A stretch of 64,000 bases of DNA from Panacagrimonas sp046594215 (GCA_046594215.1 JBKJPX010000008.1:1-64000); one strand, 5' to 3'; shown: positions 38,141-47,007, counted from the stretch's first letter. A program made the numbers and translations. Notes: generated by a model from the sequence alone, not told the origin.

Positions 38141-38923
38141 TCAAAGAAGCTGGACGACCTGGCCGGCATCGACCGCCAGGATCGCGCCGTTGATGTACGA
38201 GCCTGCGTCGCTCGCCAGCAGCAGCAGCGCGCCGTCCAGTTCGCTCACATCGCCCACACGCTTGAGCGGCAGGCGAGCGATGTCCGCCTTGCCGGGATCG
38301 GTCTCGAAGTAGCCGGACACCATCTCGGTGTTGAAGTAGCCCGGAGCAATCGCGTTGGCACGGATGCGGTGATCGAACATGTCGCGCGCCATGGAACGCG
38401 TGAGCTGGTTCACCGCAGCCTTCAGCGAGCCGTAGATGGGGATGCCCATCATCACCTGCTCGCCGGTGACGGAGGTGATGTTGACGATCGCCCCCGGCTT
38501 GCCCGCCTTGATCAGGCGCGTGGACAGGGCGCGGCAGGTGCGCATGCAGCCCGAGAGATTGGTGTTGATCAGGTTCTGCCAGGACTCGTCGCTGACGGCG
38601 GGAAAGGGGCCGAAGTCGAGCTGCGCGGCGCTGTTGACGAGCACGTCGACGAGACCGCCGCTGAGCTGCTCGGCCTGGTCGAACAGGCTCTCCACACTCT
38701 GGGTGCTGCTGACATCCGTGACCACGGCGTAGGCCTTGCCGCCGCCCGCCTTGTTGATCTCTCTCGCGACCTGTTCGATGCGCTCCTTCTGGCGCGCTGC
38801 GCAGATCACGGTGGCGCCCGCGTCGGCGAGCGTCGCTGCGAATCGCCGCCCCATGCCGGAACCCGCGCCGGTCACGATCGCGGTCTTGCCCTTCATGGAA
38901 AACAGCTTCTCGATGTTCGACAT
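38141..38923 (-). CDS. SDR-family oxidoreductase
   Basis: Classical short-chain dehydrogenase, 260 aa. TGAGSGMG (residues 19-26) binds the cofactor; the NNAG motif is NSAAQ, catalytic Ser is in ITSVTGE and YGSLKAA carries Tyr-x3-Lys. The C-terminal GYFNTEM and LLLASDAGSYINGAILAVDAG are complete. GGAGGAG lies ahead of ATG 38923. It sits in the AraC-linked cluster and would oxidise or reduce a secondary alcohol or ketone of the pathway. Confidence 0.93.
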   Translation of the reverse strand: MSNIEKLFSMKGKTAIVTGAGSGMGRRFAATLADAGATVICAARQKERIEQVAREINKAGGGKAYAVVTDVSSTQSVESLFDQAEQLSGGLVDVLVNSAAQLDFGPFPAVSDESWQNLINTNLSGCMRTCRALSTRLIKAGKPGAIVNITSVTGEQVMMGIPIYGSLKAAVNQLTRSMARDMFDHRIRANAIAPGYFNTEMVSGYFETDPGKADIARLPLKRVGDVSELDGALLLLASDAGSYINGAILAVDAGQVVQLL

Positions 38924-38968
38924 TTGAATCGCTCCTCCTTTTCTATTTGTCGATTGTGGGTTCGGGCA

Positions 38969-40162
38969 TCACTCGCGGCCCAGGCGCGCCGTGGACCACG
39001 CACGCTCGCGCAGCGTCTTCTGGCGCTCCTCCGGCGAGATCGATGGCGTCGAGGCCGGCAGTGCGTCCCGCAGCTGCGAGAGCTTCACGCGGCGCATCGT
39101 CGGGATCGGCGTGGAATCCGGCTCGTAATAGCGGATGGCGAGCAGGCCCTTGTCATGGCGGCCGGCGTCGAGCCAGTTGGCGATGCCGGGATCGGAATGC
39201 GAGATCACCGCGCGGAACACACCGTCCGCGTCGATCTGCGCCTGGTGCCCGTTGAGCGAGGTCTGCCGCAGGTGCCAGTCGCGCGCTTCCCAGAAGTGGC
39301 TGCACAACTGGATGCTCCAGTAGTGCGACTTCGGCAGCTTCACCTCGAGCACCAACGCCTCGTCCGGGGCGCACTGGTAGATGCCCTTGCCGTACTTGAG
39401 CGACTTCCATCCGAACTCGATGGTGTCGAACACCATCGAGTTGGCGGGCGCGGCGTAGTAGGTGTTCACGACCTGGGCGAAGCGTGCCGGCACCTGGCGC
39501 AGCCAGTCACAGAACAGCTCCATTCGCTCGGCGATGGCCGCGGCCGTGAGTGCCGGCGGCGGGTAGGTGGCGTTCTGGTTGACCAGCGTCATGCGCGCCG
39601 GCTGCTCGGTGTTCCAGTCGTAGAAGTACTGCCGGAAGATGATGTTCCCCGGACCTTCGGCGAGCTGGACCCAGTTGCGTGCGCCCTCGGGGCGCTTGCG
39701 GCTGAGCACGATCTCGACGTGGTTGTTCGGCCCGACCTCGCATTGCGGCAGTCGATCGTGCAGCGTCCAGTCCGCGATGTGCGCAAAGTGATCACGCCGT
39801 GTCTCGACGTCGAAGACCCGCGCGGTGCCGCGATCGCCGCTGAGGCGATAGACGTTGTCACCGTGCACGGCGGCCCACTGGTAGAGGCAGTCGGTGGCGG
39901 GGAGGCCCCACTGGATGCGTGTGCTGAGGAAGGTCAGAAGCTGCGGGTGGTGGGGCGTATTGACCTCCACCGCCATCTCGAGCGCGCTCGCGATCAGCCG
40001 GGTCAGGTAGCGCACGCCCTCGGCGCGCGTCAGGTCATCGGTGACCAGGGGATCGTTCCAGACCAGCGCTTCCATCTCGCCCATCACGCGCGTGATCTGT
40101 CGCCAGATGGCGGGCGTGGAAAACCCCAGGGGGCTTAATTTTCCGGTCATCAGTTCCGTCAC
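38969..40162 (-). CDS. DUF1214-domain protein
   Basis: 397-aa protein. The C-terminal third (VLEVKLPKSHYWSIQL, SLNGHQAQIDADGVFRAVIS, NWLDAG) is the DUF1214 fold, which resembles a viral-jelly-roll binding domain. The N-terminal half has no other recognised domain, no signal peptide and no obvious active site. AAGGAG upstream of GTG 40162 sets the start. DUF1214 genes often lie with sulfotransferases and SDRs in actinobacterial and gammaproteobacterial catabolic clusters; activity unknown. Confidence 0.82.
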   Translation of the reverse strand: MTELMTGKLSPLGFSTPAIWRQITRVMGEMEALVWNDPLVTDDLTRAEGVRYLTRLIASALEMAVEVNTPHHPQLLTFLSTRIQWGLPATDCLYQWAAVHGDNVYRLSGDRGTARVFDVETRRDHFAHIADWTLHDRLPQCEVGPNNHVEIVLSRKRPEGARNWVQLAEGPGNIIFRQYFYDWNTEQPARMTLVNQNATYPPPALTAAAIAERMELFCDWLRQVPARFAQVVNTYYAAPANSMVFDTIEFGWKSLKYGKGIYQCAPDEALVLEVKLPKSHYWSIQLCSHFWEARDWHLRQTSLNGHQAQIDADGVFRAVISHSDPGIANWLDAGRHDKGLLAIRYYEPDSTPIPTMRRVKLSQLRDALPASTPSISPEERQKTLRERAWSTARLGRE

Positions 40163-40203
40163 GTCTGTCTCCTTGTTCCAGTGCGGGTTCAACTGCTGCT
40201 GGT

Positions 40204-41403
40204 CTAGGTGCCGAGTCGGCCCGAGTCGATGAAGCGCTCGCGGTAATGCGAGAAGCGCTGGTCGATCATCTCGGGCGTGTAGCCGTAGTCGGCGGCCGAA
40301 TACGTGTAGGTGCCGAAATGGTGCTCGGGACGGGAGGCGTCGTAGTTCCTGAAGTTGGCCAGCGCCTCGGGCGTGATCGCGCGGCCGGCACGGTCGTAGA
40401 CGCGGCGGATCACGCCGACGATATCGCTCACCACCTCGTCGAAGCGCACGTCGAGGATGCGGTCGGTCGGCAGCTGGTCGCGCTCCGCCAGGTAGCGATC
40501 CAGCGCGGTGGCCCAGTAGTCGAACATCTCGCGGCCCACGACCCTGGGATCCACGTGGTCGCTGCCGATCTTGCGCGCGTGCTCGATCAGCGAAGCGAAG
40601 GAAGGCAGGACCTTCTGCAGGTCGCGGTGACAGTGGACGAGAACTGCGTCCGGGAAGGTCTCCAGCAGCACCGACAGCGCATTGATGTGCACCGGCGATT
40701 TCATGATCCATGGACGCCCGCGCGCACCGCCGTCCTGCCACTGCAGGTACTGCATCTGCGCGTGCAGGTGCCGGTACATCGGCCGCTGGTCGCACTGCAT
40801 GATGTAGTCGTAGAACGAGGGCGCGCGTGCGAACAGCCAGGAGATCATGCACTCGAAGGAGCCGTGCATCAGGTGCAGCTCTTCGTCCGGTTCGAGCGCC
40901 TCCGTCGGATGCCGCGCCTGCCAGCCCGGGAACATCGTCGTGAGCATCTGCTCCACGGCCTGCGCGGCCTCGATGCGGCCTTTCGGGTTGCCGCGCTCCT
41001 CGCCCGGGAACGGCGCGGGGTTGGTCGTGCGCCAGTAGTCCATGCGCTGCACCTGCGGGTCGCTCGACATCACGCGCTGCAGCTTGCTGGTGCCTGTTCG
41101 CGGCAGGCCCAGCACGATGATCGGCTTGACGATCTTTTCCTGCAGGATCTCGGGGTGCTGCTTGACGTCGCGCACGTAGCGCAGGCGGTTCACGAGAAGG
41201 TTTATCGCCCCGCCGTACACCAGCTGTTCGCCCAGGCCGTTGAGCAGCGCATTGCCCGGCATGGCCTCAACGAGCCGGGTCAACCCGGTGACGAAGTGCC
41301 GATCGCCGAAATCGTCCAGGCCCGCGGTCGCGCTCGCGGCGGCAAGCAAGCCTTCAACCGTCTTGGGGAGTGGGGGCGGTGCGGCGGCAGACTCCGTGGT
41401 CAT
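40204..41403 (-). CDS. Sulfotransfer_3-type sulfotransferase
   Basis: 399-aa PAPS-dependent sulfotransferase-like protein of the branch with the N-terminal loop GLPRTGTSKLQ (about residues 106-116, PSB-like), a long insert, then VLVHCHRDLQKVLPSFASL (3'-phosphate binding, about residues 265-283). This branch is distinct from the Sulfotransfer_1 enzyme in the prp operon. First gene of the minus-strand cluster, 206 bp from the divergent araC-type gene. The chosen ATG 41403 starts TTESAAAPP; a longer start is possible. Acceptor unknown; relatives cluster with sterol and lipid metabolism genes. Confidence 0.85.
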   Translation of the reverse strand: MTTESAAAPPPLPKTVEGLLAAASATAGLDDFGDRHFVTGLTRLVEAMPGNALLNGLGEQLVYGGAINLLVNRLRYVRDVKQHPEILQEKIVKPIIVLGLPRTGTSKLQRVMSSDPQVQRMDYWRTTNPAPFPGEERGNPKGRIEAAQAVEQMLTTMFPGWQARHPTEALEPDEELHLMHGSFECMISWLFARAPSFYDYIMQCDQRPMYRHLHAQMQYLQWQDGGARGRPWIMKSPVHINALSVLLETFPDAVLVHCHRDLQKVLPSFASLIEHARKIGSDHVDPRVVGREMFDYWATALDRYLAERDQLPTDRILDVRFDEVVSDIVGVIRRVYDRAGRAITPEALANFRNYDASRPEHHFGTYTYSAADYGYTPEMIDQRFSHYRERFIDSGRLGT

Positions 41404-41608
41404 GATCTTTTTCCGTCCTCGTTTCGCCGGTTCTTCGACCGGCCGACCCCCAGTCTTGGCCGACGCGGGCGCGGGCACTATCGAATTCGTTTGAGACCCT
41501 GTTCGGAATCGTCCAAGACCGGGCCGGGCCGGGGGTGCTATGTCAGTATTGGTCCGTCAGGAGTGCGCCGCCAACGGCGCCCAGCGCGGTCGACAGGAGG
41601 ATGCGCCC

Positions 41609-42535
41609 ATGGACCCCCACGTCGCGATTCCGGCGGTGGAAGCGTACAGCGAGGCCTGCCGCACGACGCCCTCCCTCGTGCGGGACGGCAATGCACGCCG
41701 GCGGGTCGGCCTCTACGGCTGGACCACCGCGCCGACCAAGGAAGTGCACATCGCCGAGACACGCGAACTCATCGTCTCCGTGCACCTGGGCGGCGCCCGC
41801 CGCGTGCGCGTCTACACCGAGCAGGGCCTGAGCCGCTCGTTTTCCAAGCCCGGCGACATCACGCTGATTCCTCGCGGCCAGCCCGTGAGCTACCGGACCG
41901 AAGGGCAGGTCGAATTCGCCACCGTCCACTTCCCCGTGGACGACGCAATGCGTCGCAGCAGCAACGATTCCTGGAATGAACTCGCGAAGCTGCAGGTCTG
42001 CCTGTTCGCGCTGCAGGACGACTACGTGGTGGCGAGCGTCAAGACGCTGATGCGTGCGTCCCGGAGCGCCTCCCCGACCTCGCGGGACGACCAGCGATAT
42101 TTCTCAAGGCTGTTCGACGCGCTGACCTGCCACCTCTCGCGCATCGTGAAGGACGGCAACGCCGAACAGGTCCGCCTCGGCAGGCTCGAGCAGCCGGCCA
42201 TGATCATCGTCCCCGACTTCGACGAAGTGCTCAGGCAGATCGAAACCCGCCTCGCGGACAAGCTGAGCCTGCGAGACCTCGCCGATTGCGCCGGCGTATG
42301 TCGCTCCCTGTTCGCACAGGAATTCGCGAAGCGCTTCGGATGCTCGGCGCACCGGTTCATCACGCAACGCAGAATCGAGCGGGCAAAGCTGCTGCTGCGT
42401 CAGGGCGAGCGGCGCGTCACGGATATCGCCTACGAGGTCGGCTTCAGCGGGCACTCGCATTTTTCGACGACGTTCCGCGCGGTCACGGGGTCGACGCCGA
42501 CGGCGTACCTGCAGGCGGTGCGGCGAGGGGAATGA
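41609..42535 (+). CDS. AraC-family transcriptional regulator
   Basis: 308-aa activator. The N-terminal AraC-binding-like cupin domain includes FSKPGDITLIPRGQPVSY (about residues 82-99), and the C-terminal tandem helix-turn-helix is LRDLADCAGVCRSLFAQEF then VTDIAYEVGFSGHSHFSTTF. AGGAGG stands before ATG 41609. Divergent from the sulfotransferase-DUF1214-SDR cluster, which it probably activates on sensing an aromatic or terpenoid ligand. No palindrome was obvious in the 205-bp gap. Confidence 0.92.
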   Translation: MDPHVAIPAVEAYSEACRTTPSLVRDGNARRRVGLYGWTTAPTKEVHIAETRELIVSVHLGGARRVRVYTEQGLSRSFSKPGDITLIPRGQPVSYRTEGQVEFATVHFPVDDAMRRSSNDSWNELAKLQVCLFALQDDYVVASVKTLMRASRSASPTSRDDQRYFSRLFDALTCHLSRIVKDGNAEQVRLGRLEQPAMIIVPDFDEVLRQIETRLADKLSLRDLADCAGVCRSLFAQEFAKRFGCSAHRFITQRRIERAKLLLRQGERRVTDIAYEVGFSGHSHFSTTFRAVTGSTPTAYLQAVRRGE

Positions 42536-42620
42536 GAACGCGTCGGGGTCGATGCGCGGGCTGGCCACGACGATCGGCCTCGACCGCAGGGCAGGATCCC
42601 GTTGCGCTCCTATCCGGTCG

Positions 42621-43055
42621 TCATCGAGGTGTGTCCACGCCGGGCCTGGGCGGCAATGGCTGTCCGTTCACCCGCTCCAGCACGGGGTCCAGGCAGGCCC
42701 AGGTCGGTGCGCTCTGGGCCCAGATATTCGCCGTGGGCCGGATGCCCGAGGGCTCGTCCAGATTGCCCGTTCGAACGACCCTGAAGTGCGGGCGTGCCGA
42801 GGACAGGCTGAAGAGGTGACTGCCGCACTTCGGGCAGAACTGGCGCGTGACCGCGTTGCCGCTGGCCGACGCGCTCGTGTATTCGGCGAGCGTTCCAAAG
42901 ACCGTCAGCCCTTCGGTGGCGACGGTCAGGTTCACGGTCCCGTTCGCCGCCAGGTGCTGGCAATCGCGGCACCAGCAGATCCGGGTGGTGAGGGGCTCCG
43001 TGGCCAGCTTGAAGCTGACGGCGCCGCACAGGCAGCGACCGGTTCGCTCAGGCAT
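42621..43055 (-). CDS. GFA-family (glutathione-dependent formaldehyde-activating-like) protein
   Basis: 144-aa zinc protein. Cysteine ligands CLCG (about residues 8-11), CWCRDCQ and CPKCGSH match the GFA/CENP-V fold, whose founding member adds formaldehyde to glutathione. GGAGG precedes ATG 43055, which I use over the upstream ATG. Next to the AraC gene but convergent with it. Formaldehyde activity is not proven for most family members. Confidence 0.9.
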   Translation of the reverse strand: MPERTGRCLCGAVSFKLATEPLTTRICWCRDCQHLAANGTVNLTVATEGLTVFGTLAEYTSASASGNAVTRQFCPKCGSHLFSLSSARPHFRVVRTGNLDEPSGIRPTANIWAQSAPTWACLDPVLERVNGQPLPPRPGVDTPR

Positions 43056-43108
43056 CGGTGTTTCCTCCATGCAGGGACTCGAGGGGTTGATCGAGCCAGA
43101 GGTTCAGT

Positions 43109-43143
43109 GTCGCTCGGCGTCGCTCGGCGTCGCTCGGCGTCGC
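43109..43143. repeat. 3.5-copy decamer tandem repeat
   Basis: The decamer CGCTCGGCGT is repeated perfectly at 43111-43120, 43121-43130 and 43131-43140, with partial copies on both sides. It lies between the GFA gene and the downstream hydrolase-fold gene, about 50 bp past the latter's stop. It could vary in copy number by slippage. Confidence 0.85.
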
Positions 43144-43192
43144 AGTCGACCCGCGCGGCCGAGCGCAGGGCTGCGCCGCCGGATGCTGGGCC

Positions 43193-43999
43193 CTAGCGGG
43201 CAGCGCTCTGCGCGGAAACGAAGCTTTCGATCGCGTCCTGCACCTGCTCCGGGACTTCGAGGGTCGGGAAATGCGAGCGGGCATCGAGCCTGCGGACAGC
43301 GAACCAGGGATGTTCGACGGCGAACGACTCCTGCGCGGCGAGGTACGCCGGATCGGCGGGCTGCGTATAGAGATGGAGTACCGGCGGTGGGGGCGCGAGT
43401 GCCGCGAGGGTCCCGAGCGGACTGCCCTCGCGCGCGTAGGCGGACGCGATCTCGCGGCCTGCGCGCGACCACATGGCAGCGGAATAGGTACCCATGTCGT
43501 CGCCGATGAAGCGCAGTACCCCCGGATGCTCGACGCCCTGCGTCCACATCGCGAAGAGCTGGTCGCGGACCGCGAGCGCCTTGGCGGGATCCTGCATCGC
43601 CGCCAGGGCGCCGAGGAACGGGGGCGGCGGATCGGTCACGATCCAGTCAACCAGGACGAGCTTCGGGACACGGGCCGCCAGGCGGCGACGCAGCTCGATG
43701 GCCACCCATCCCGCGTGTGATGCGGCGACGGGAATGATGCTGTGGGCGCCGCTGGCGGCGATCACCGCCAGCGCGTCGGCAAGCAGCTCTGAAGATCCGA
43801 AGTCGGCTTCGGTCGAACCGGAGCCGCCGTGGCCGCGCCAGTCCATCGACAGGATCCGATGGCGTGGGGCGAGGCGCGAAGCAAGCTCGCCGAAGATTGC
43901 ACGGCTCGTGCACCAACCCGGCAGGAAGAGGAGTGCGGGCTCGCCAGCGCCCGAGTCTTCGTAGCTGATCGTCACGTCTCCACTGCGAGCCATCTGCAT
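43193..43999 (-). CDS. Hod/Qdo-like cofactor-free 2,4-dioxygenase
   Basis: 268-aa alpha/beta-hydrolase-fold protein that resembles, over almost the whole length, the cofactor-independent dioxygenases that cleave 3-hydroxy-4-quinolones and release CO. Shared blocks include LLFLPGWC (Trp29), PVAASHAGW (Ser94, His95), LVLVDW (Asp118), YAREGSP, HPWFAVRRLD and RSHFPT (His243); equivalents of Hod Ser101, His102, Asp126 and His251 are all present, but the residue before Ser is Ala instead of His. GGAG lies before ATG 43999. It stands alone on its strand. Substrate not proved: 3-hydroxy-quinolones including PQS-type signals are candidates, or a plain esterase. Confidence 0.75.
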   Translation of the reverse strand: MQMARSGDVTISYEDSGAGEPALLFLPGWCTSRAIFGELASRLAPRHRILSMDWRGHGGSGSTEADFGSSELLADALAVIAASGAHSIIPVAASHAGWVAIELRRRLAARVPKLVLVDWIVTDPPPPFLGALAAMQDPAKALAVRDQLFAMWTQGVEHPGVLRFIGDDMGTYSAAMWSRAGREIASAYAREGSPLGTLAALAPPPPVLHLYTQPADPAYLAAQESFAVEHPWFAVRRLDARSHFPTLEVPEQVQDAIESFVSAQSAAR

Positions 44000-44255
44000 C
44001 GTCCGTCTCCGTCAAAGTGAGCCCGTTCGCCAAGGGCACGGTTTCGCGCGGTGGTGATGGTAAGCCGGTTCAGGGGTCGCCCGATCGGACACGGACGTGC
44101 GCCGCGGGCACCAACGGGCGCCGGAAGCCACCAGGCTCCAAATGCTGCTGGGGTGCCGCGAGCGGTCCCGGCGAGCGCCGACTTCCGATCCTCCGCGCGG
44201 CCATTTCGCAATTACTATGCTTGGCAACCAACCCCTCAATTCCGGAAACACACGA

Positions 44256-44600
44256 GTGAATGCCTGGCGCCGCCTCGTCGTGGTCATCCTTCTGGTATCG
44301 GCGATGCCGCTTCAGGCGGCCATCATTCCGCGCCTCGTCGGCCACTGGCTCGGGTCCCGTCGCGGACAGCCGATCGAGCTCCTGATGAATGCCGACGGGA
44401 CGGGCAGCTATCTGGGCCAGCCGATGACGTGGCAGTTCAGGTACGGGCAACTGCACATCGATCGGGGAGGCGAGGACGAGGTCTTCGCGATGAAAGTCGA
44501 CAACGAGACGCTGGTGATGGCGGGCGGGGAAATGGCCACGCTGCTCGTGCTCGTCCGGGTGTCGGAGCCGCCCCCTCCGGAGGAAGACGTGGCGGAGTGA
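44256..44600 (+). CDS. small secreted hypothetical protein
   Basis: 114-aa protein of unknown function. The N-terminus NAWRRLVVVILLVSAMPLQAA reads as a signal peptide with cleavage around residue 22-24 (quoted here in part). The mature part has LVGHWLGSRRGQPIELLMN and GTGSYLG, a beta-rich pattern found in lipocalin-like or copper-resistance NlpE-like small domains, but I cannot assign it. The acidic tail is PPPPEEDVAE. Start at GTG 44256 has GGAAA upstream; ATG 44217 is an alternative. Confidence 0.6.
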   Translation: MNAWRRLVVVILLVSAMPLQAAIIPRLVGHWLGSRRGQPIELLMNADGTGSYLGQPMTWQFRYGQLHIDRGGEDEVFAMKVDNETLVMAGGEMATLLVLVRVSEPPPPEEDVAE

Positions 44601-44903
44601 TTCCGTCGACTCCATCAAACCCGTATCGGTCGGCGGGACGCGCATGGTTCGCGGCTCCGCACGAATGCAAAGCGCCGACGCAAATCGGGACGATCGGGAG
44701 GGACGGACCCAGCCGCGCGAATTCTAAGTTTGCAGCGTATTCATCACTGCGGAGCCCTGCGCGTACGCGCGCGGCAGCCTGCGAGGCGTCGATGCAGTAG
44801 AGTGCCGGCCCTTTCGCGCGACGGCTCTGCTTGGGTCCGTCGATGCCGTGTCCCGATTCGGCCAAAGCGCTCTCAAGCGGCAGCACGACCTCATGGGACC
44901 GAT
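44601..44903. other. 303-bp gene-free stretch
   Basis: No convincing coding frame, RNA gene or repeat was found here. It must carry the promoter of the LuxR-type regulator that begins at 44904; no strong -35/-10 pair is evident. Confidence 0.6.
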
Positions 44904-45596
44904 ATGTTCTCAGCAATCGCAGCACACCCCGCAACACTTCCCGCAGTTCGCCCCGTCTCTCGCGCGGCCGCGGCATCGACCCCTGTTCCCATCGTGTACA
45001 TCGTGGATGCCGATGTCGCGGTCCGCGAGTCCCTCGGCAAGTTGATCAGCGCCGCGGGCTGGCGGCCGTCACCGTTCGCTTCTGCAGGCGAGTTCATTGC
45101 GCGGTTGCGTGTTGCTGCGCCCTGCTGCGTGGTTCTGAACGTGGGGGCTCGCGGCGAGGGAGCCGATGTCCAGAAGCTGATCGAGGAGGAGCGCACGCGT
45201 TCGCCCATCATCTTCACGACGGGTCGGGGCGGCGTACCGGCGGAGGTCCAGTCCCTGATGACGGGGACGATCCACGTTCTGACCAAACCCCTGGTCGATG
45301 GCGCGGTGCTGGATGCGCTCCGAGGCGCGATCGATCGTAGCCGTGCCTCGATGGCCCTCGAGGTGGAGGTGCGCCGGCTCCGCACGCGTTATGCCTCGCT
45401 CAGCGCGCGCGAACGCGAGGTGATGGCATCGGCGGTTTCCGGGCAGGCGAACAAGGAGATCGGCGTGGCGCTCAGCATCAGTGAAGGTTCGGTCAAGGCG
45501 CATCGCGGGCAGGTGATGCGCAAGATGGTCGCCGCGACTCCCGCGGACCTGGTCAGGATCGCCGGACAGCTCCAGTCGCCGGAACCCGTGTTCTAG
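44904..45596 (+). CDS. LuxR/FixJ-family regulator with degenerate receiver
   Basis: 230-aa regulator. The receiver domain (about residues 28-145) keeps the acid residues D35 and D37 and the lysine K128 of LTKP, but the position of the phospho-acceptor aspartate is N79 (VVLNVGARG). The C-terminal GerE-type helix-turn-helix is complete: SAREREVMASAVSGQANKEI and SVKAHRGQVMRKM (about residues 165-210). It cannot be a standard phosphorylation switch unless another residue is used. Start ATG 44904; earlier starts give a disordered Arg-rich extension. Not adjacent to a kinase gene. Confidence 0.85.
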   Translation: MFSAIAAHPATLPAVRPVSRAAAASTPVPIVYIVDADVAVRESLGKLISAAGWRPSPFASAGEFIARLRVAAPCCVVLNVGARGEGADVQKLIEEERTRSPIIFTTGRGGVPAEVQSLMTGTIHVLTKPLVDGAVLDALRGAIDRSRASMALEVEVRRLRTRYASLSAREREVMASAVSGQANKEIGVALSISEGSVKAHRGQVMRKMVAATPADLVRIAGQLQSPEPVF

Positions 45597-45620
45597 AACG
45601 GGTCGGCCAGACCGTTTCTC
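45597..45620 (+). terminator. possible terminator after the LuxR-type gene
   Basis: An imperfect stem GGTC/GACC with outer AAC/GTT pairs and a one-base bulge, loop GGCCA, is followed by TTTCT. It directly follows the stop codon. The T tract is short. Confidence 0.45.
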
Positions 45621-45708
45621 GCGCGGGATGCCGGCGAGACCGGATCGCGTGCCTTCACGAAGCCGCCATGTGACAGGGTGACGCTCCGCGGTCCATGAGG
45701 ACCCGGAA

Positions 45709-46836
45709 ATGAATCCCCCTGCGCTCGTCGTCCGCTCCGGCTCGGTCATCGCGCTGCGCCTGTTCGACATCGCCTACGCGGTGGACCTGCCGCAGGTCGA
45801 GCGCCTCTGGGCCTCGCACTCGCGTGCGACGACGAGCCGCGGACAACTGGTCTACACGCCCTCGAAGGCGGTGGCCTTCGACGTGCCACCGGTGTCGCTC
45901 ACGCTCGACCCGGTCGTACTCGATCTGCCGCCGGGCGGGCCGCGCCTGGGCGCCACCGTGAGCGCCCGCGTCTACGATTTCGGCGTGGTGGCGCTATCGG
46001 TGCGCATGCCGGTGGAACAGACATCCTGGGACGACTTCGCCCGTCTCGTGACGGCTGCCAACCAGGCCCTGGGACCTGCCGCGCCCGGTGCGTTCTGGAC
46101 GGATCTGCTGGCCAAGGTCACCGCGCCGCTCGCACCCGCCCTGATCCGTCCCACGCGATCCGGGCTGCAGGAGGATTACCTGTTCGCCGTGGTGCGGCAG
46201 TGGGAAGCGCCGGTCTCGGCCCACGATCTGATGGAGCGCGTCGACCTTGCGGCGCTGCTGACCGACGAGACGCGCCCGCTTTCGGACGGCGCGCGTCGCG
46301 AGCTGCTGCGCCAGCGCTTCTCGTACTACGCGGACGATCTCGTGGTCATGAACTGGGATCGCGCCTTCATCGTCGAGCCACGTGGCGACTCGGACGTAAT
46401 CGACGTGCTGGAAGTGGCCAACGCGCAGTTGCTGGAGATGCGCTACTACGACGAACTGCTCGACGACGAGCTGCCGCGGATGAATGCCTGGGTCCGTGAT
46501 GCGCGCAAGCGTGCGATGTTCCGTAGCCCGCGACACTTCTCCTCGCTCGCCCGGCGGCTGTACGGCCTGGTGGCGGAGGTGACCGAACTCACCGAGCGCG
46601 TGGACAACGCGCTACAGGTCACCGAGGACGTCTACCTCGCGCGCGTGTACGCCTCGGCCCTGGACCTGATGCGCGTGCCCAAGCTCAGCGCCGCCGTCGA
46701 TCGCAAGCTCGCCATCATCCGCGACACCTACACCGCGTTGTACGACGAGGCCTCCGCGCGGCGCTCCGAGCTGCTGGAGATGACGATCGTCCTGCTCATC
46801 GTCCTGGAGATCATCCTGGCGCTGGTCAAGGTCTGA
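45709..46836 (+). CDS. Rmd1/YagE-like (DUF155) protein
   Basis: 375-aa protein with one C-terminal membrane helix (LEMTIVLLIVLEIILALVKV as residues of the last 20, membrane anchor) after a coiled-coil-like stretch that begins near residue 270. YYADDLVVMNWDRAFIVEP (about residues 205-223) resembles the conserved core of the Rmd1/Sif2/YagE family, whose members are mostly tail-anchored and of unknown biochemical role. GAGG lies upstream of ATG 45709. The call rests on motif memory and needs a profile search; the coding nature is certain. Confidence 0.6.
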   Translation: MNPPALVVRSGSVIALRLFDIAYAVDLPQVERLWASHSRATTSRGQLVYTPSKAVAFDVPPVSLTLDPVVLDLPPGGPRLGATVSARVYDFGVVALSVRMPVEQTSWDDFARLVTAANQALGPAAPGAFWTDLLAKVTAPLAPALIRPTRSGLQEDYLFAVVRQWEAPVSAHDLMERVDLAALLTDETRPLSDGARRELLRQRFSYYADDLVVMNWDRAFIVEPRGDSDVIDVLEVANAQLLEMRYYDELLDDELPRMNAWVRDARKRAMFRSPRHFSSLARRLYGLVAEVTELTERVDNALQVTEDVYLARVYASALDLMRVPKLSAAVDRKLAIIRDTYTALYDEASARRSELLEMTIVLLIVLEIILALVKV

Positions 46837-47007
46837 CGGCACAGCCGCGTCCGCGTCGCGCAAGCGCCCTCAGCCGCTGACGCCCGCTCCTGCGCCCTCG
46901 CGGCTCGTTCGGAAACGGCCGCCGGGCGTCGGGTCCGCGCATCGCGATTCCCTTGTATTCGCGGCCGCCCTCTTGAAAAGCGGCCCGCGACCATTCATTG
47001 ATGATCG

